From contig JAYMSP010001770.1 in assembly GCA_036897095.1 (NCBI GenBank), positions 1 to 29,021 on the forward strand: a DNA stretch of 29,021 nucleotides. The letters are read 5' to 3'. The notes beneath the pieces were generated by a model. That model was given only the letters and a program-made list of their open reading frames with translations, was not told the DNA's origin and made no database searches. The translations under genes were made by a program, and so were the position numbers. The stretch comes from Plantago elongata. Its lineage: Eukaryota; Streptophyta; Magnoliopsida; Lamiales; Plantaginaceae. Of this stretch, positions 10,660 through 21,180 are shown one piece after another (position 1 is the first letter of the stretch; each line of letters opens with the position of its first letter).

Positions 10660-13600
10660 ATGGCGAAATTGTCGCATTCAGATTCTAGGCGAATGTACTC
10701 CTGGTGGTGGGATAGTCATATTAGTCCCAAAAACTCTAAATGGCTCAAGGAAAACCTTACAGGTATCTCTCACTAGAAAGCTCTATAATGATTTTGCTGT
10801 GTCTTTTAATGCGAGACAAATAGTTTTTGTTTTGTATGTGCATCATCATGTTTTTGTTTGGGATGATCTCAAGTAGTCCTGATTGCTGCTCATAGATATG
10901 ATGGTGATCAAGTTTAAGCTTAAATCTCTTCGCCAGTGGTGATGGCTTTCCATTCATCCATTGAATTAACTTTCTGTAATTTTTTCTTTGCAAAACTATC
11001 CTCAACCAACCAAATCTTCATAACAACAAGCGTATTTGATGAATTATAAGTTTTCTTCATTTTGTTTTTGCTAGTGAAAGAGGCCTTCTGTTTTCTGATT
11101 GAACACAAAAATGGATTAAGCTGTGTGTGTAGCTGATTCCGCGTGCTAGACTCTACTTAGATTTCTTTTATGGACTCACATTGGAAGTTGTTATAGTGTG
11201 ATAAGTAAGAAATCCAAGCCTTGGAGTATTCTTAGATTTAAGTACAACTGATGAATTTGAGCTTTCATCATCATGTTAGCAATTAGGGCCGCACCTGTAA
11301 AATCAAATACCTACTGCTTGTAAACTTATATGATGGTTACATTTTTCTTCTATCTATTGCCTTCTCTGTTTTATGACATTCAAGATGGAGAAATTTAGAA
11401 TTAGATGGTCAATGACACCACATATATCAGTCATTTAGTCACCAACTTGCGTGCATTCAAGATCCGCTAAATTATATGAGACTTCCCTCTGTAAAATGAA
11501 TTATCCGAATGTTGGCTGATATTCAGGGTCATCAAGTTGGTTAGAAATTGGTATTTCTTTTGCCGAATATGTGAATTTGATACATGCAATTTTTCATATC
11601 CTAGTCGGTTTTTGGTATTGAATTATCTGTTTTTTGTGCACTTGTAGATATGGATACCCAAGTAAAAGGAATGATAAAGCTACTAGAGGGAGATGCAGAT
11701 TCATTCGCGAGGAGAGCAGAGATGTACTATAAGAAACGTCCAGAGCTTATGAAACTGGTTGAGGAATTCTATAGGGCTTATCGCGCATTGGCTGAACGGT
11801 ATGATCATGCAACTGGCGTGATTCGTCACGCCCATCGTACAATGGCTGAACATTTCCCGAATCAAGACCCGATGTTTGCTGATGATTCTCCCATAAGTTC
11901 TCTTCCTGGGACTGACCCTAAAACCCTGGTACGTATTATAACTGAAATTAAATATTAAAGATCTTGAAGTTGCTTGAATATACAAAACCAATGAAGTTAA
12001 TATACATAAGGTGTGTTTGATGATTTTGAACTACATGGCTTCTCGTGATATATCATTAATTCAACCATCCGTCGCAATATCTTACTTATGGTTTCAGCTT
12101 TCAGCCTTCATCTAATTCTCATTCTGTCAAACAGGACGGAGAATTCACTGATGAGTACGATTCTGTCTCAAGAAGGAGAAGTTCAAAGCAGTTTCACAAT
12201 TCGTTTGGACATGTTGACCGGGTAAGAAAGGGCCTTAATTTTGACGAGGCGGAGGAGACAGAAGGTAAACGGAGCAATGGTAATAATCACATCAAGGATC
12301 GAAATTTGTCAGAAGCTGATCCAGCAAGTGAATCTGAGGAGATTCGATGTTTGAAAGAAGCTCTTGCTAAACTCGAAGCTGAGAAGGAAGCTGGACTTGC
12401 TCAGTACCAACAGAGTTTGGACAGACTATCCGAGCTTGAGTCTCAGGTCTCTAAAACCCAGGAAAGTTTCAGACTTCTGAATGATTCTGCAACCAAAGCT
12501 GAAAATGAAGTTGTCATCCTGAAGGAAGCTTTGGCCAAACATGAATCCGAGAAGGCGGCTAAGCTTTATGACTACCAAAAATCCTTAGACAGGATATCTG
12601 ACCTACAGAGTATTGTCGCTTCTCTCCAAGAGGATGCCAACAAACTTGATGGAAGAGCTAGTAGTGCAGAAACTGAAGTGGAATCCTTGAAAGGTGAACT
12701 AGAAAAATTAGCTCTTGAAAAAGATGAGGCTCTCAATCAGTACATGGGATCTCTGGACATGATATCAAGCCTGGAGAACAAATTACATTTCACTGATGAA
12801 GATGCTCAAAGGTTTAGAGAAAGAGCCGAAAATGCTGAAAGTGAAGTCGAAAACCTGAAGCAAACAATTTCCAAATTGAATGAGGAAAAAGAAGCTTTGG
12901 ATCTGCAATACGACGAGTGCTTGAAAACTATCTCCAGTTTAGAGCAGAAACTCAAAAGTGCTGAGGAGGAGGCCAAACGCCTAAATTTGGAGATAGAAAA
13001 TGGAGTATCCAAATTAAAGGGTGCTGAAGAACAATGTCTCTTGTTAGAGAGATCAAACCGGTCTCTTCACTCCGAGATGGAATCTTTAATGTTGAAGATG
13101 GGAACTCAAACTCAGGAGCTCACTGAGAAGCAGAAGGAGCTGGGAAGACTCTGGGCTTGTGTACAGGAGGAACGGTTGCGGTTTGTTGAGGCTGAAACTG
13201 CTTTCCAAACTTTGCAGCATTTGCACGCTCAAACTCAAGAAGAGTTGCGATCTATGGGTTCAGAACTGCAGAAGAGGGCTCAACTTCTGAAAGTTGCGGA
13301 GAGTCATACTCAAAATTTGCAAAATGAAGTTGTAAAGGTGAAGGAGGAGAATAAGCACCTTGATGAGGTGAATGCAGCTTCTGCTTTATCAATCAAGGAC
13401 ATGCAAACTGAGATTTCTTCATTGAAAGATTCAAGGGGAAAACTGGAGGAGGAAGTTGAGCTCCGAACTGACCAACGAAATGCGCTGCAGCAAGAAATAT
13501 ATTGCCTGAAAGAAGAACTAAATAATCTGAACCAGAAACACCATTCAGTTTTGGACCAGGTTGAAGCAGTAGGCTTGCACCCAGATTCTTTGAGGCTGTC

Positions 13601-16600
13601 GGTGCAGGAATTACAGGACAAGAATTCGAAGCTGAAAGAAACTTGCCATAGAGAAAGCAGTGAAAAAGCAGCTCTGTTGGAAAAGCTGGTAATTTTAGAG
13701 CAGCTCCTTGAAAAAAATTCCATCTTGGAGAACTCTCTATCCGATTTGAATGCAGAACTGGAGGCTGTTAGAGGGACGATTGAGACATTGGAGCAATCTT
13801 GTCGATCTCTTTTGGAAGAGAAGTCCACTCTTCTTGATGAGAAAGCTACTCTCGAGTTACAGCTGCAGGAAACAAGCAAGAGTGTGGAAACACTTTCGAA
13901 GAATAACACAGTTCTGCAAAATTCTCTTGCCGATGCACTAATCCAACTTGAAGCTTTGAAAGACAAGACAAAAATCTTGGAAGATTCATGCCAATTGCTC
14001 GTGTGTGAGAAAGCCAGTCTGATCAGCGAAAAGGATGGTATAGCTTCTGAGCTGGAGAACACACGGATTAGACTGGATGATCTGGGGAAGATTTACGGGG
14101 AACTGGAAGGGAGGTGTGCTACTCTGGAGAAAGAGAAAGAATCAACTCTGCGCAAAGTTGAAGAACTGCAGATTTGTTTGGATGCAGAGCGACAAGAACA
14201 TGCCAGTTATGTTCAGATCAGTGAAGCACGTTTCACTGGCCTAGAAACCGAGGTTCATAGTTTGCAGAGAGAATGTCAGTGGAGAAGGAAAGAACTTGAT
14301 GAAATGATAGATAATGCCATATATGGTGAAGTTGAGATGTTTGTCCTTCAGAGGACTTCCCAAGAACTTGCAGAAAATCATTTGTCTATCCTTGTAAATA
14401 ATAAGACACTCTTGGAGGAGGGCAGCTTGTCAAAAAAGAAGATATTGCAGCTAGAGAAGAACAACTTTGAGCAAGAAGTTGAGATCAGATCTTTGTGTGA
14501 CCAAGCTAGTAGTCTGAGGCTTGGGGCTTCTCAGTTACTGAAGGCGCTCGACATTTTTGAGGAACATGTAAGCAATGACGAAACTGAACGAGACAAGGCT
14601 AATTTCATGCAGCTGTTGAGTAATATTCAAATTTTGAAAGAGTCACTGTCTCGAGCGGAAGATGAAAACCAAAGGCTGGCTGTTGAATTGATGGTTCTTG
14701 TTTCATGGGTCAGGCAACTGAATTTGGATTCAAAAAATCTCGATTTGAAAAGTTCCGATATTGAGCGTGAGTTGAAGTTCAGGACAGAGCAGCTATTGGC
14801 GTCACAGGGTGAGGTCATTACAGTCCTTGGCATGAATGAAAACTTAAAGCTGAAACTGAGGGAGGAAAATTGCAACAAGGAAGCACTGATAAACCAGATT
14901 GATGATCTGACCTGGAAGCTAACAGATATGCAAGATACTTGCCGGGTATTGCAAAGAGAAAAGTTAGAAATAACCGGGGAGAAAAAATCTTTGATGGACA
15001 AACTTCGATTGTCGGAGGAAAAGAATAATGTTCTGGAAGAAGAAAACTACAGTCTACATGGCGAAGTTGTGGCTCTTGATAACCTGTCCTTGATATTTAG
15101 AAGCATCACCAATGAGAAATTTATGGAACTAAGAGAACTTGATGACAAGTTCAATGTCATTCAGGGTTTGAATGCCGCCTTCTTGGAAAAATTAAGCTTG
15201 ACTGAGGGAAAATTGCGAGAATCAGATCTTGAAAATATTCAGCTCCAGGAGAGATTGCAGACATCGGAGGATGAGATGAAGAATATTGTTGTGATAAAAG
15301 ATCAATTAATATATGAGGTTGAAAATGGGAAGGACATGTTGCATCAGATGGAGCTGGAACTTCAGAAAGCAGACCAGAAGATAAGTCTTGGGGAGACAGA
15401 GAAGTTAGAGTTACAGAACATTCTAGGTGGTTTCAGAACAGAGCACACTGAGGTTAAGGCCGTCCGAGATATGCAAGAGACTCAGATCATCAAACTGTCT
15501 GCAGATAATGACCACTTGCAGTCTGAGATGGAAATGAAAATAAATGATATCAACAAGTTGGAGGCAGAGGCTGCTATGATATTTGCCCAACTCCAGTACT
15601 CTATGGTTGGTCATCTTTTTTACGAGCAGAAGTTTTATGAGCTCCAGGAAACATGTATTTGTTGTATGGATGAAAACGAAGAGCTCAAAATCCAACTTGC
15701 TGCATATGGTCCTGAGATTGTAGCCTTGGGAGAATGTATATCATCCTTGGAGAGCCATACTATCATGCATCCCGAGGTTCAATATCCTGAAAATGAGGAA
15801 GTTGAGGTAATTTATACTACTGCCACTGACATGACTTGGATTGAGATTTATTGTTGCAAATTGCTTACTCATCATTTATTCATTCGGTCATTCCAATATC
15901 CTTTCATGGGTGTGATGGAAATTCTTTCATGGCAGTTTAGGGTTCCTTATGTTTCCATACGATAAAAGAGTTGGCAAATTTATCCATACTAGAGATGAAC
16001 TTTTATACTATTATTTTCAATAATATGAATCATGTATTCAAATTAGAATCTATATGAGAGGTTTTAACAATGTTTATATATTTCAGGGTTCTGAAGTCAC
16101 TAATGCACATAAAAGCATTCAAAATGAAGATGAGAAAGTGCCAACGTCAGTTACGTTCTCTGATCTCGTTGATCTCCGGACTAGGCTTGAAGCGATTGAA
16201 AGAGCAGCAATAGAATTAAAAGAATCAATGATTGAAGAAAACATGGATCTGCATACAAAGCTTGATGCTTCAATTAAGCAACTTGAGTCGTTACAATCTG
16301 AGAGCAGAAGATACGGGAGAAACTGGAAGCCATCTTCTGAAATCACCGAGGTGGAGTGTGCAACTTTAACGAAGGACATCATGCTTGATCAAGTATCAGA
16401 TGGTTCATGTTATGGGTTAAGCAAAAGAGGACCTTCTGAGATAGACAACCAAACAATTGAATCATGGGAAACTGCTGATCCAGATAGCGCCATTGGTCTT
16501 ACTGTTGGGAAGTTGAAGAAAGTCAGGACTCCGTCCATTTCTGACACTTCTGAAATTCGCCGTGTTAGCTCGATGAGGAAAAACAAGGGTGAGTATCCCA

Positions 16601-17205
16601 CCTCCAACAAACTGAAGGATTTGAGCATGGACAAGCTAGATATCTCTAAAAGATTCACCGAGCCTCTACCAGAAGGGAACGAGAGGAAGGTTCTTGAAAG
16701 GCTCGACTCGGATGTTCAGAAATTGGCAAATCTTCAGATTACAGTCCAGGACTTGAAAAGGAAACTTGGGGTTACTGAGAAAGACAAGCGGGGAAAAGCT
16801 GTTATTCAGTGTGAGGCTCTAAAAGGACAGCTTGAGGAAGCTGACATGGCCATCATGAAGCTCTTCGATCTGAATGGCAAATTAATGAGAAATGTTGAGG
16901 ACGGAAGCTCTTTTTCTGAAGCGAAGTCCTCATTTGACTTGGAAGGAGATAAAAGTGGCAGGAGGAGGAGAGTATCCGAGCAGGCACGAAGAATGTCTGA
17001 AAAGATTGGGAGGTTGCAGCTAGAGATACAAAAATTACAGTTTGTCTTGCTGAAACTGGACAGTGAAAGTGAAGGCAGAGCTAAAATGTCGGAATCCAAA
17101 AGGAGAGTTCTGTTGAGAGACTATCTCTACGGTGGTGCAAGGAAAGGCCAGAGGCGTAAAAAGTCTCCTTTTTGTGCATGCGTTGAGCCTTCAACAGTTG
17201 ATTGA
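10660..17205 (+). CDS. NET1: NETWORKED 1 protein (NAB actin-binding domain, coiled coil)
   Basis: Four exons (10660-10762, 11648-11928, 12135-15806, 16087-17205) join in phase to 1724 aa, close to the length of Arabidopsis NET1 proteins. The NAB (KIP1-like) domain occupies about residues 5-105, with SWWWDSHI at 14-21 and a conserved block around [20 protein letters not shown]. Residues from about 145 to 1350 are almost wholly heptad-rich coiled coil of K/E/L repeats. After a less ordered region, a conserved tail ([19 protein letters not shown], then a basic stretch before [13 protein letters not shown]) ends the protein. NET1 members bind F-actin through NAB and link actin to the plasma membrane and plasmodesmata. 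Start choice: this ATG sits directly before the conserved [14 protein letters not shown] block. Exon 3 would read on past its GTAATT donor into the intron, but the domain continues in exon 4. The paralogue letter (1A-1D) cannot be assigned by eye. Confidence 0.95.
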
Positions 17206-17399
17206 GTTATAACATGTACGTGTTAGAAGACACATGTCGAATGTAGCCTAGTTTCTCTCTTCTTCTTAATGTTTCTGTCTGTTCTGCTGCCATATTTAAC
17301 TAGGAATATCTTCTGTACATTTGGGATAATTCCGACTGAGAATAGTTTCACGGCCTGTATATGTTCAGAAACTGTTACTGCTTAAAGGAAGCGAGTAAA

Positions 17400-17405
17400 A
17401 ATAAA
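17400..17405 (+). terminator. candidate polyadenylation signal of NET1
   Basis: AATAAA occurs 195 bases after the NET1 stop codon, followed by T-rich sequence (TTTATGTTTTCCTTT). Plant signals are loose, so this is one plausible site. Confidence 0.4.
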
Positions 17406-18132
17406 TGGCCATTGGGTGTGTTTTCATTTATGTTTTCCTTTATATAATCTTAAAGGTATGATTGCTGAGGCATATTAACGGCGGTCTACTGGGACGACTA
17501 TGAGGAGCATTTTATGCCGAATTTGTGCTATATTTGTCACCATATTTGGAAACATTTAGCTCTCCAAACACAGGGGTTTTGCCCGAGCCTGATCTTACGA
17601 GGCTGTCTACACCTACGGGGTGTGTTCATTGTTCAATGACCGCCCCTCACCATTCATTGTGGTACTCGAAATCTAGTGTACTGATTGGGAATGCGAAAAC
17701 AGGTGCATTTGTAAACAAGATGGCTAGAAATTCACTTCGCTTAATAGTCAGTAACCCTGAGTTTTAGTAATGAAAGACTATTAACAAATTGTTTGTTGCA
17801 AGTTTGTTATATTTAATAGACTGATTAAGATATCATTTGCTCTAAGTTTGTTATAAACTTAGTTGTTTCTGTCACCTATAAGCTATAAGTCTATATAATA
17901 CAAATTGCAAACAGACGCCACCGAGTTAAAATAAGTTGAACGTGTTGCAAACGTCTCATAAATTTTTTCTTTCCGGTCTCTCATTAATTAGCTGCCAAAG
18001 GTTACTCAATGCTGATGAATGAGTGGATAATTATTTTACCAGTCATATTATAATTATTCTACTACATTTGTAAGTTCATCACAATTGCAGGAGCATCATA
18101 GTTACCTTCCATGTAAACAAATTAATTTTGGC
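17406..18132. other. intergenic, no gene seen
   Basis: The frame at 17525-17767 has no domain and no neighbouring exons. The rest is AT-rich. Confidence 0.5.
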
Positions 18133-18140
18133 TATAAAAG
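18133..18140 (+). promoter_or_regulatory. TATA box of the plus-strand DEFL gene
   Basis: TATAAAAG lies 85 bases before the ATG at 18218, an ordinary plant core-promoter spacing, and the intervening leader is short and A-rich before the ATG. Confidence 0.65.
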
Positions 18141-18217
18141 GTGACCTTAGAGTGAGCTTCATACCATCCTTACTTGTCATATCAATCCAAACTCAAGAAC
18201 AAGACACCAATCTAAAA

Positions 18218-18680
18218 ATGGCCTTATCCCAAGCCTGTTGCATTTTGGTCATTGCAGCTCTCTTATCAGGTAAGCAACTTTACTCTCCAGGAAAAATGGC
18301 ACTTTTATTCATCTTTCAGTTCTTGGTGTCATAATCCATTTGTATATGGTTAAGGTTTCGTTAACATTCCCACCTTCGAAAGACTCTGGACAATTACTAC
18401 AACAGGAGATGTCCACAATGCAGCTTTGCAAATTTTGCTGACATATCTGTATGTTTGTGCATCAGGTATGGTAGCAGGCCAGAAGTATTGTGCCGAACCA
18501 CACCCTGATATCCCGGGTTGTAATACAGGAGACGACGATTACTGTATCCTCTACTGCAAAGAAAAAGGCGTCCAAGGAATCTGCGCAATCTCTTCCCAAG
18601 TGCCACAACCTACATGCTACTGCAGAGTCATCTGTCCTAAAACACACAGTGCTAAGATTGATTATCACTTTGTTCATTAG
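18218..18680 (+). CDS. defensin-like secreted cysteine-rich peptide
   Basis: Two exons (18218-18269, 18466-18680) split by a 196-base phase-1 GT-AG intron give 88 aa. Residues 1 to about 23 form a signal peptide (MALSQACCILVIAALLSG, then a short tail). The mature part has eight cysteines spaced C-x9/10-C-x7-C-x3-C-x8-C-x11-C-x-C-x3-C, the CxxxC and CxC arrangement of the cysteine-stabilised alpha-beta fold. It therefore belongs to the plant DEFL/LCR superfamily, whose members act outside the cell as antimicrobial peptides or as signals in reproduction; the role here is unknown. The same exon structure and related sequence (PHPDI near the first cysteines) appear at the minus-strand locus 26604-26987, so they are paralogues. 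A basic and histidine-containing tail follows the last cysteine. Confidence 0.88.
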
Positions 18681-19520
18681 TCATATAAAAAGATTCATTT
18701 TTTCTTTTAAGATTGGCACTATTTGTTGAACTTTTCCTAAATTCCTAGTGCATGTCAAGATTACATCAAATTTAATCTCTATATTTTGATTGATAACCTT
18801 TTCATCTGGAGTTATTTGATTGATAATATTATTTATGTTAGATAATTTATATGACATGGAATTATATCGACCCCTATATAATATATATTGAAAAGTAGAA
18901 ATCAAGGATGCAGCGGTACGATCCTATCGTGTCCAATTAAGTTTGTATATAAACTTTTCTCTACCATTCCAGATTGCAGAAACTCTCTAGCTTTATGCAA
19001 GATTTCACTTCTTTCGGAGAGAATTTACAACTCTAAATGAATTTAATTTAAATATTTAATTGTACAACTCTAATAATATAATATAGACTTATATATATAT
19101 TGTAATATTAATTATGGTAATGTATTTTCCAATTAGTCTTAGCCCAAACCAAATAACTTATTAGGGACACGCGCTTATAATAGATTTTCATTTGTGTCAA
19201 TTATGCAATTATGGTAGCTTAATGTTAATTATGGTAACAGAGATACATATATGGTATATAACAAATTTACAATTATCGTAGCTTAATACATAGATCATTA
19301 TCTAATTCTAAATATGGTAACCGAGATCTTCGTCCAATTATATATTAGACTCTAGATATCATGTAGTCAAAATTATGGTAACACATCAACAATTCCAATT
19401 AGGAAATGCATTTCTTAGTGTTAATTATGGAAATACACTTACTACCAGGAAATATGTGTAACTATGCATCTCCTCATTAATTCTCCATACTTTTCATTCA
19501 CAGTTTTACAGTCAACAACA
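18681..19520. other. intergenic with a short interspersed motif
   Basis: No gene is seen. From 19108 to 19434 the motif AATTATGGTA (with one-base variants) recurs seven times on the plus strand; see the separate repeat entry. Confidence 0.55.
19108..19434 (+). repeat. seven irregularly spaced AATTATGGTA-type motifs
   Basis: Copies start near 19108, 19206, 19225, 19270, 19310, 19371 and 19421. Two pairs share longer context: CAATTATGGTAGCTTAAT with CAATTATCGTAGCTTAAT, and GGTAACAGAGAT with GGTAACCGAGAT. This suggests a degenerate tandem array lying just upstream of the exonuclease pseudogene. Confidence 0.6.
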
Positions 19521-20206
19521 ATGTCGTCCCACGTTCAATTTCATCCCATTCATTATCCTATTGTTCCGACCCCGATCCCTCCTCCAGTTTTTGTGCAAAC
19601 CCCAAGAGATGTGTAACGCCCAGGATTTCAACACGTGAAGTTCTACGATGATGACATACATGTCACCATCGCGAAGTCATCTGTTCATATCAATCATTGG
19701 ATATATGGAGTTACTAATATGTTGCGTCTAGCTCGAGGTGCTCTCGTTGGACTTGATATTGAGTGGCTTCCTAACTTGAAGCCTGGAAAAGATCACTCTA
19801 CTGCAACGTTGCAGCTTTGTGTGCTAAACTGTTGTTTGATAGTCCAGCTACTCCATCTCGACAAAATTCCAGAAAGTTTACATAAGTTCTTCAAGGATCC
19901 TCATCTCCGTTACTGTGGCATTGGAGTAGGAGATGATGTGAAGAAGTTGTATGCTCATCATGGTTTGGTCGTGGGAATTCATGAGGATATCAACGATCTT
20001 GCGAACAATAGAAAGTGTATTGGGCTCAAAAGAATGGCTAAGGATGTTCTTGGAAAGGAGATGGCGAAGCCGTTGAAGGTGACTCTAAGCAAGTGGGACG
20101 CGGAGAATCTTGATGAACATCAAGTCGAATATGGAGTGGAGCTATAGATGCTTTTGTTTCGTTACGTATTGCGACATGCCTACATCGTGCCCAAAATATG
20201 AATTGA
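19521..20206 (+). pseudogene. WRN-like 3'-5' exonuclease (DEDD), broken
   Basis: An uninterrupted family resemblance runs from the ATG at 19521 to 20206, but there are two lesions. An in-frame TAA lies at 19614-19616 (codon 32), with the same frame resuming straight after it. A frameshift near 20132-20143 means the expected Y...IDAFVSLRI segment of exonuclease motif III continues in another frame to a stop at 20204-20206. Motif I is GLDIEW (D79, E81 counting from 19521) and motif II is GIGVGDDVKKL. This matches the single-exon plant family of Werner-syndrome-like DnaQ-fold exonucleases, about 200 aa long. The long open stretch 19635-20147 starts with GTG and lacks motif III, so a functional enzyme is unlikely. 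A downstream ATG just before motif I could still give a truncated product. Confidence 0.8.
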
Positions 20207-21180
20207 ACGGACGGAGTAAAGATGGACCGATGACCAAAAGAGAATTCCGTATGTGTTGGTTCAAGTCATCTTTCTCTTTGGAAGAACCATTGGCAGGGTT
20301 GCGTATTATGAATAGACTAGATGTTACAGTCTCAGCTAGAAAGTGTTATGGTTTTTAATTAATCTCGAATGTTGGTGACAAACACCTGAATCATTTTTTT
20401 TAGTTTTGTTTAGTACGATATTGTGTATATGAATGACTTTGCTTGGAAATTAATCTTCCTAAATTGATATTTCAGTTATGAATTTAGGCGCTGGTTGTTT
20501 AAGCATTTAAATCGTTCCATTTGGCTCGATGAACAGTGATTTGGCCTAAAATACACTTTAGACACCCCATTTTAATTCAATTCTAAACACAATTTCACCA
20601 AAATCCCATTCAAATGATAATTTTAATGCCATGTTAATGATTTTAATCTCAATCTTTAAATGTTGTTATTTTCTAATAGTAATAACAAAATATTCGAAAA
20701 GAAAGGAAAATATCGATACCCATGTGAATTGTGAGTGTGTATATGCACGATAAAGTTGCATTTACCTGTGTTTGAACAAAAGTTGAGTTCACTCTAAGTT
20801 AAGATTTAGATTTATTTATGTTCTTATTTGTTCAATCCACATATATACACTGAGTGATTTTTTGAGGAAACAAATCTACATCTAGCACAAAACTTAAAAA
20901 ATCAATTTATAATAATTAGTTACATAAATTTATAATGAAATTGAATTTTCTATATCGAACATGAAACATTTATAATATTATATTAAAAATTGAAATTAAG
21001 ACGTCACAATTTCGGCATAGTTAAAGTTTTACGTGCCAAATAAGTGTGTAACCGAACACCGAACACTACTTGTATAGTAACCCTGTGGTGAAGGGGGGAA
21101 TTCATATGATTTGATACGACTGCGTTTACATCGAAGTCCAAACAGTAGACTTCTCATCTTCTTGTTCACTAGTTTGGGAC
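20207..21180. other. intergenic with a dispersed repeat; 5' leader of the ALP1-like gene at its end
   Basis: Contains dispersed repeat copy 2 (20508-20615). The last 60-100 bases before 21181 are likely the 5' leader of the next gene. The frame at 20110-20358 is the shifted tail of the exonuclease plus unrelated sequence. Confidence 0.5.
20508..20615 (+). repeat. dispersed repeat, copy 2 (copy 1 at 7741-7860)
   Basis: Same order of shared words as copy 1 (GGCTCGATGAACA, CCTAAAATACACTTTA, CCCATTCAAAT), same orientation, with small indels between them. It lies shortly downstream of the exonuclease pseudogene. Confidence 0.7.

Noticed and set aside
13310..14062. 250-codon open frame on the minus strand
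   Set aside because: It is the antisense of the NET1 coiled-coil exon; its serine/phenylalanine-rich composition mirrors the K/E-rich codons on the coding strand and it has no domain.
15807..16086. Continuation of the NET1 frame past 15806 to a stop at 15965, and an upstream start at 16054
   Set aside because: GTAATT at 15807 and TTTCAG ending at 16086 form a phase-0 intron, and the joined exons restore the conserved NET1 C-terminus.
18426..18465. Extended single-exon reading of the plus-strand DEFL from within the intron
   Set aside because: That extension has no ATG start, whereas an upstream exon with ATG, signal peptide, donor and TATA box fits in phase.
19635..19640. Start of the exonuclease at 19635
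   Set aside because: The codon is GTG and the same frame continues upstream through the TAA to a proper ATG at 19521.
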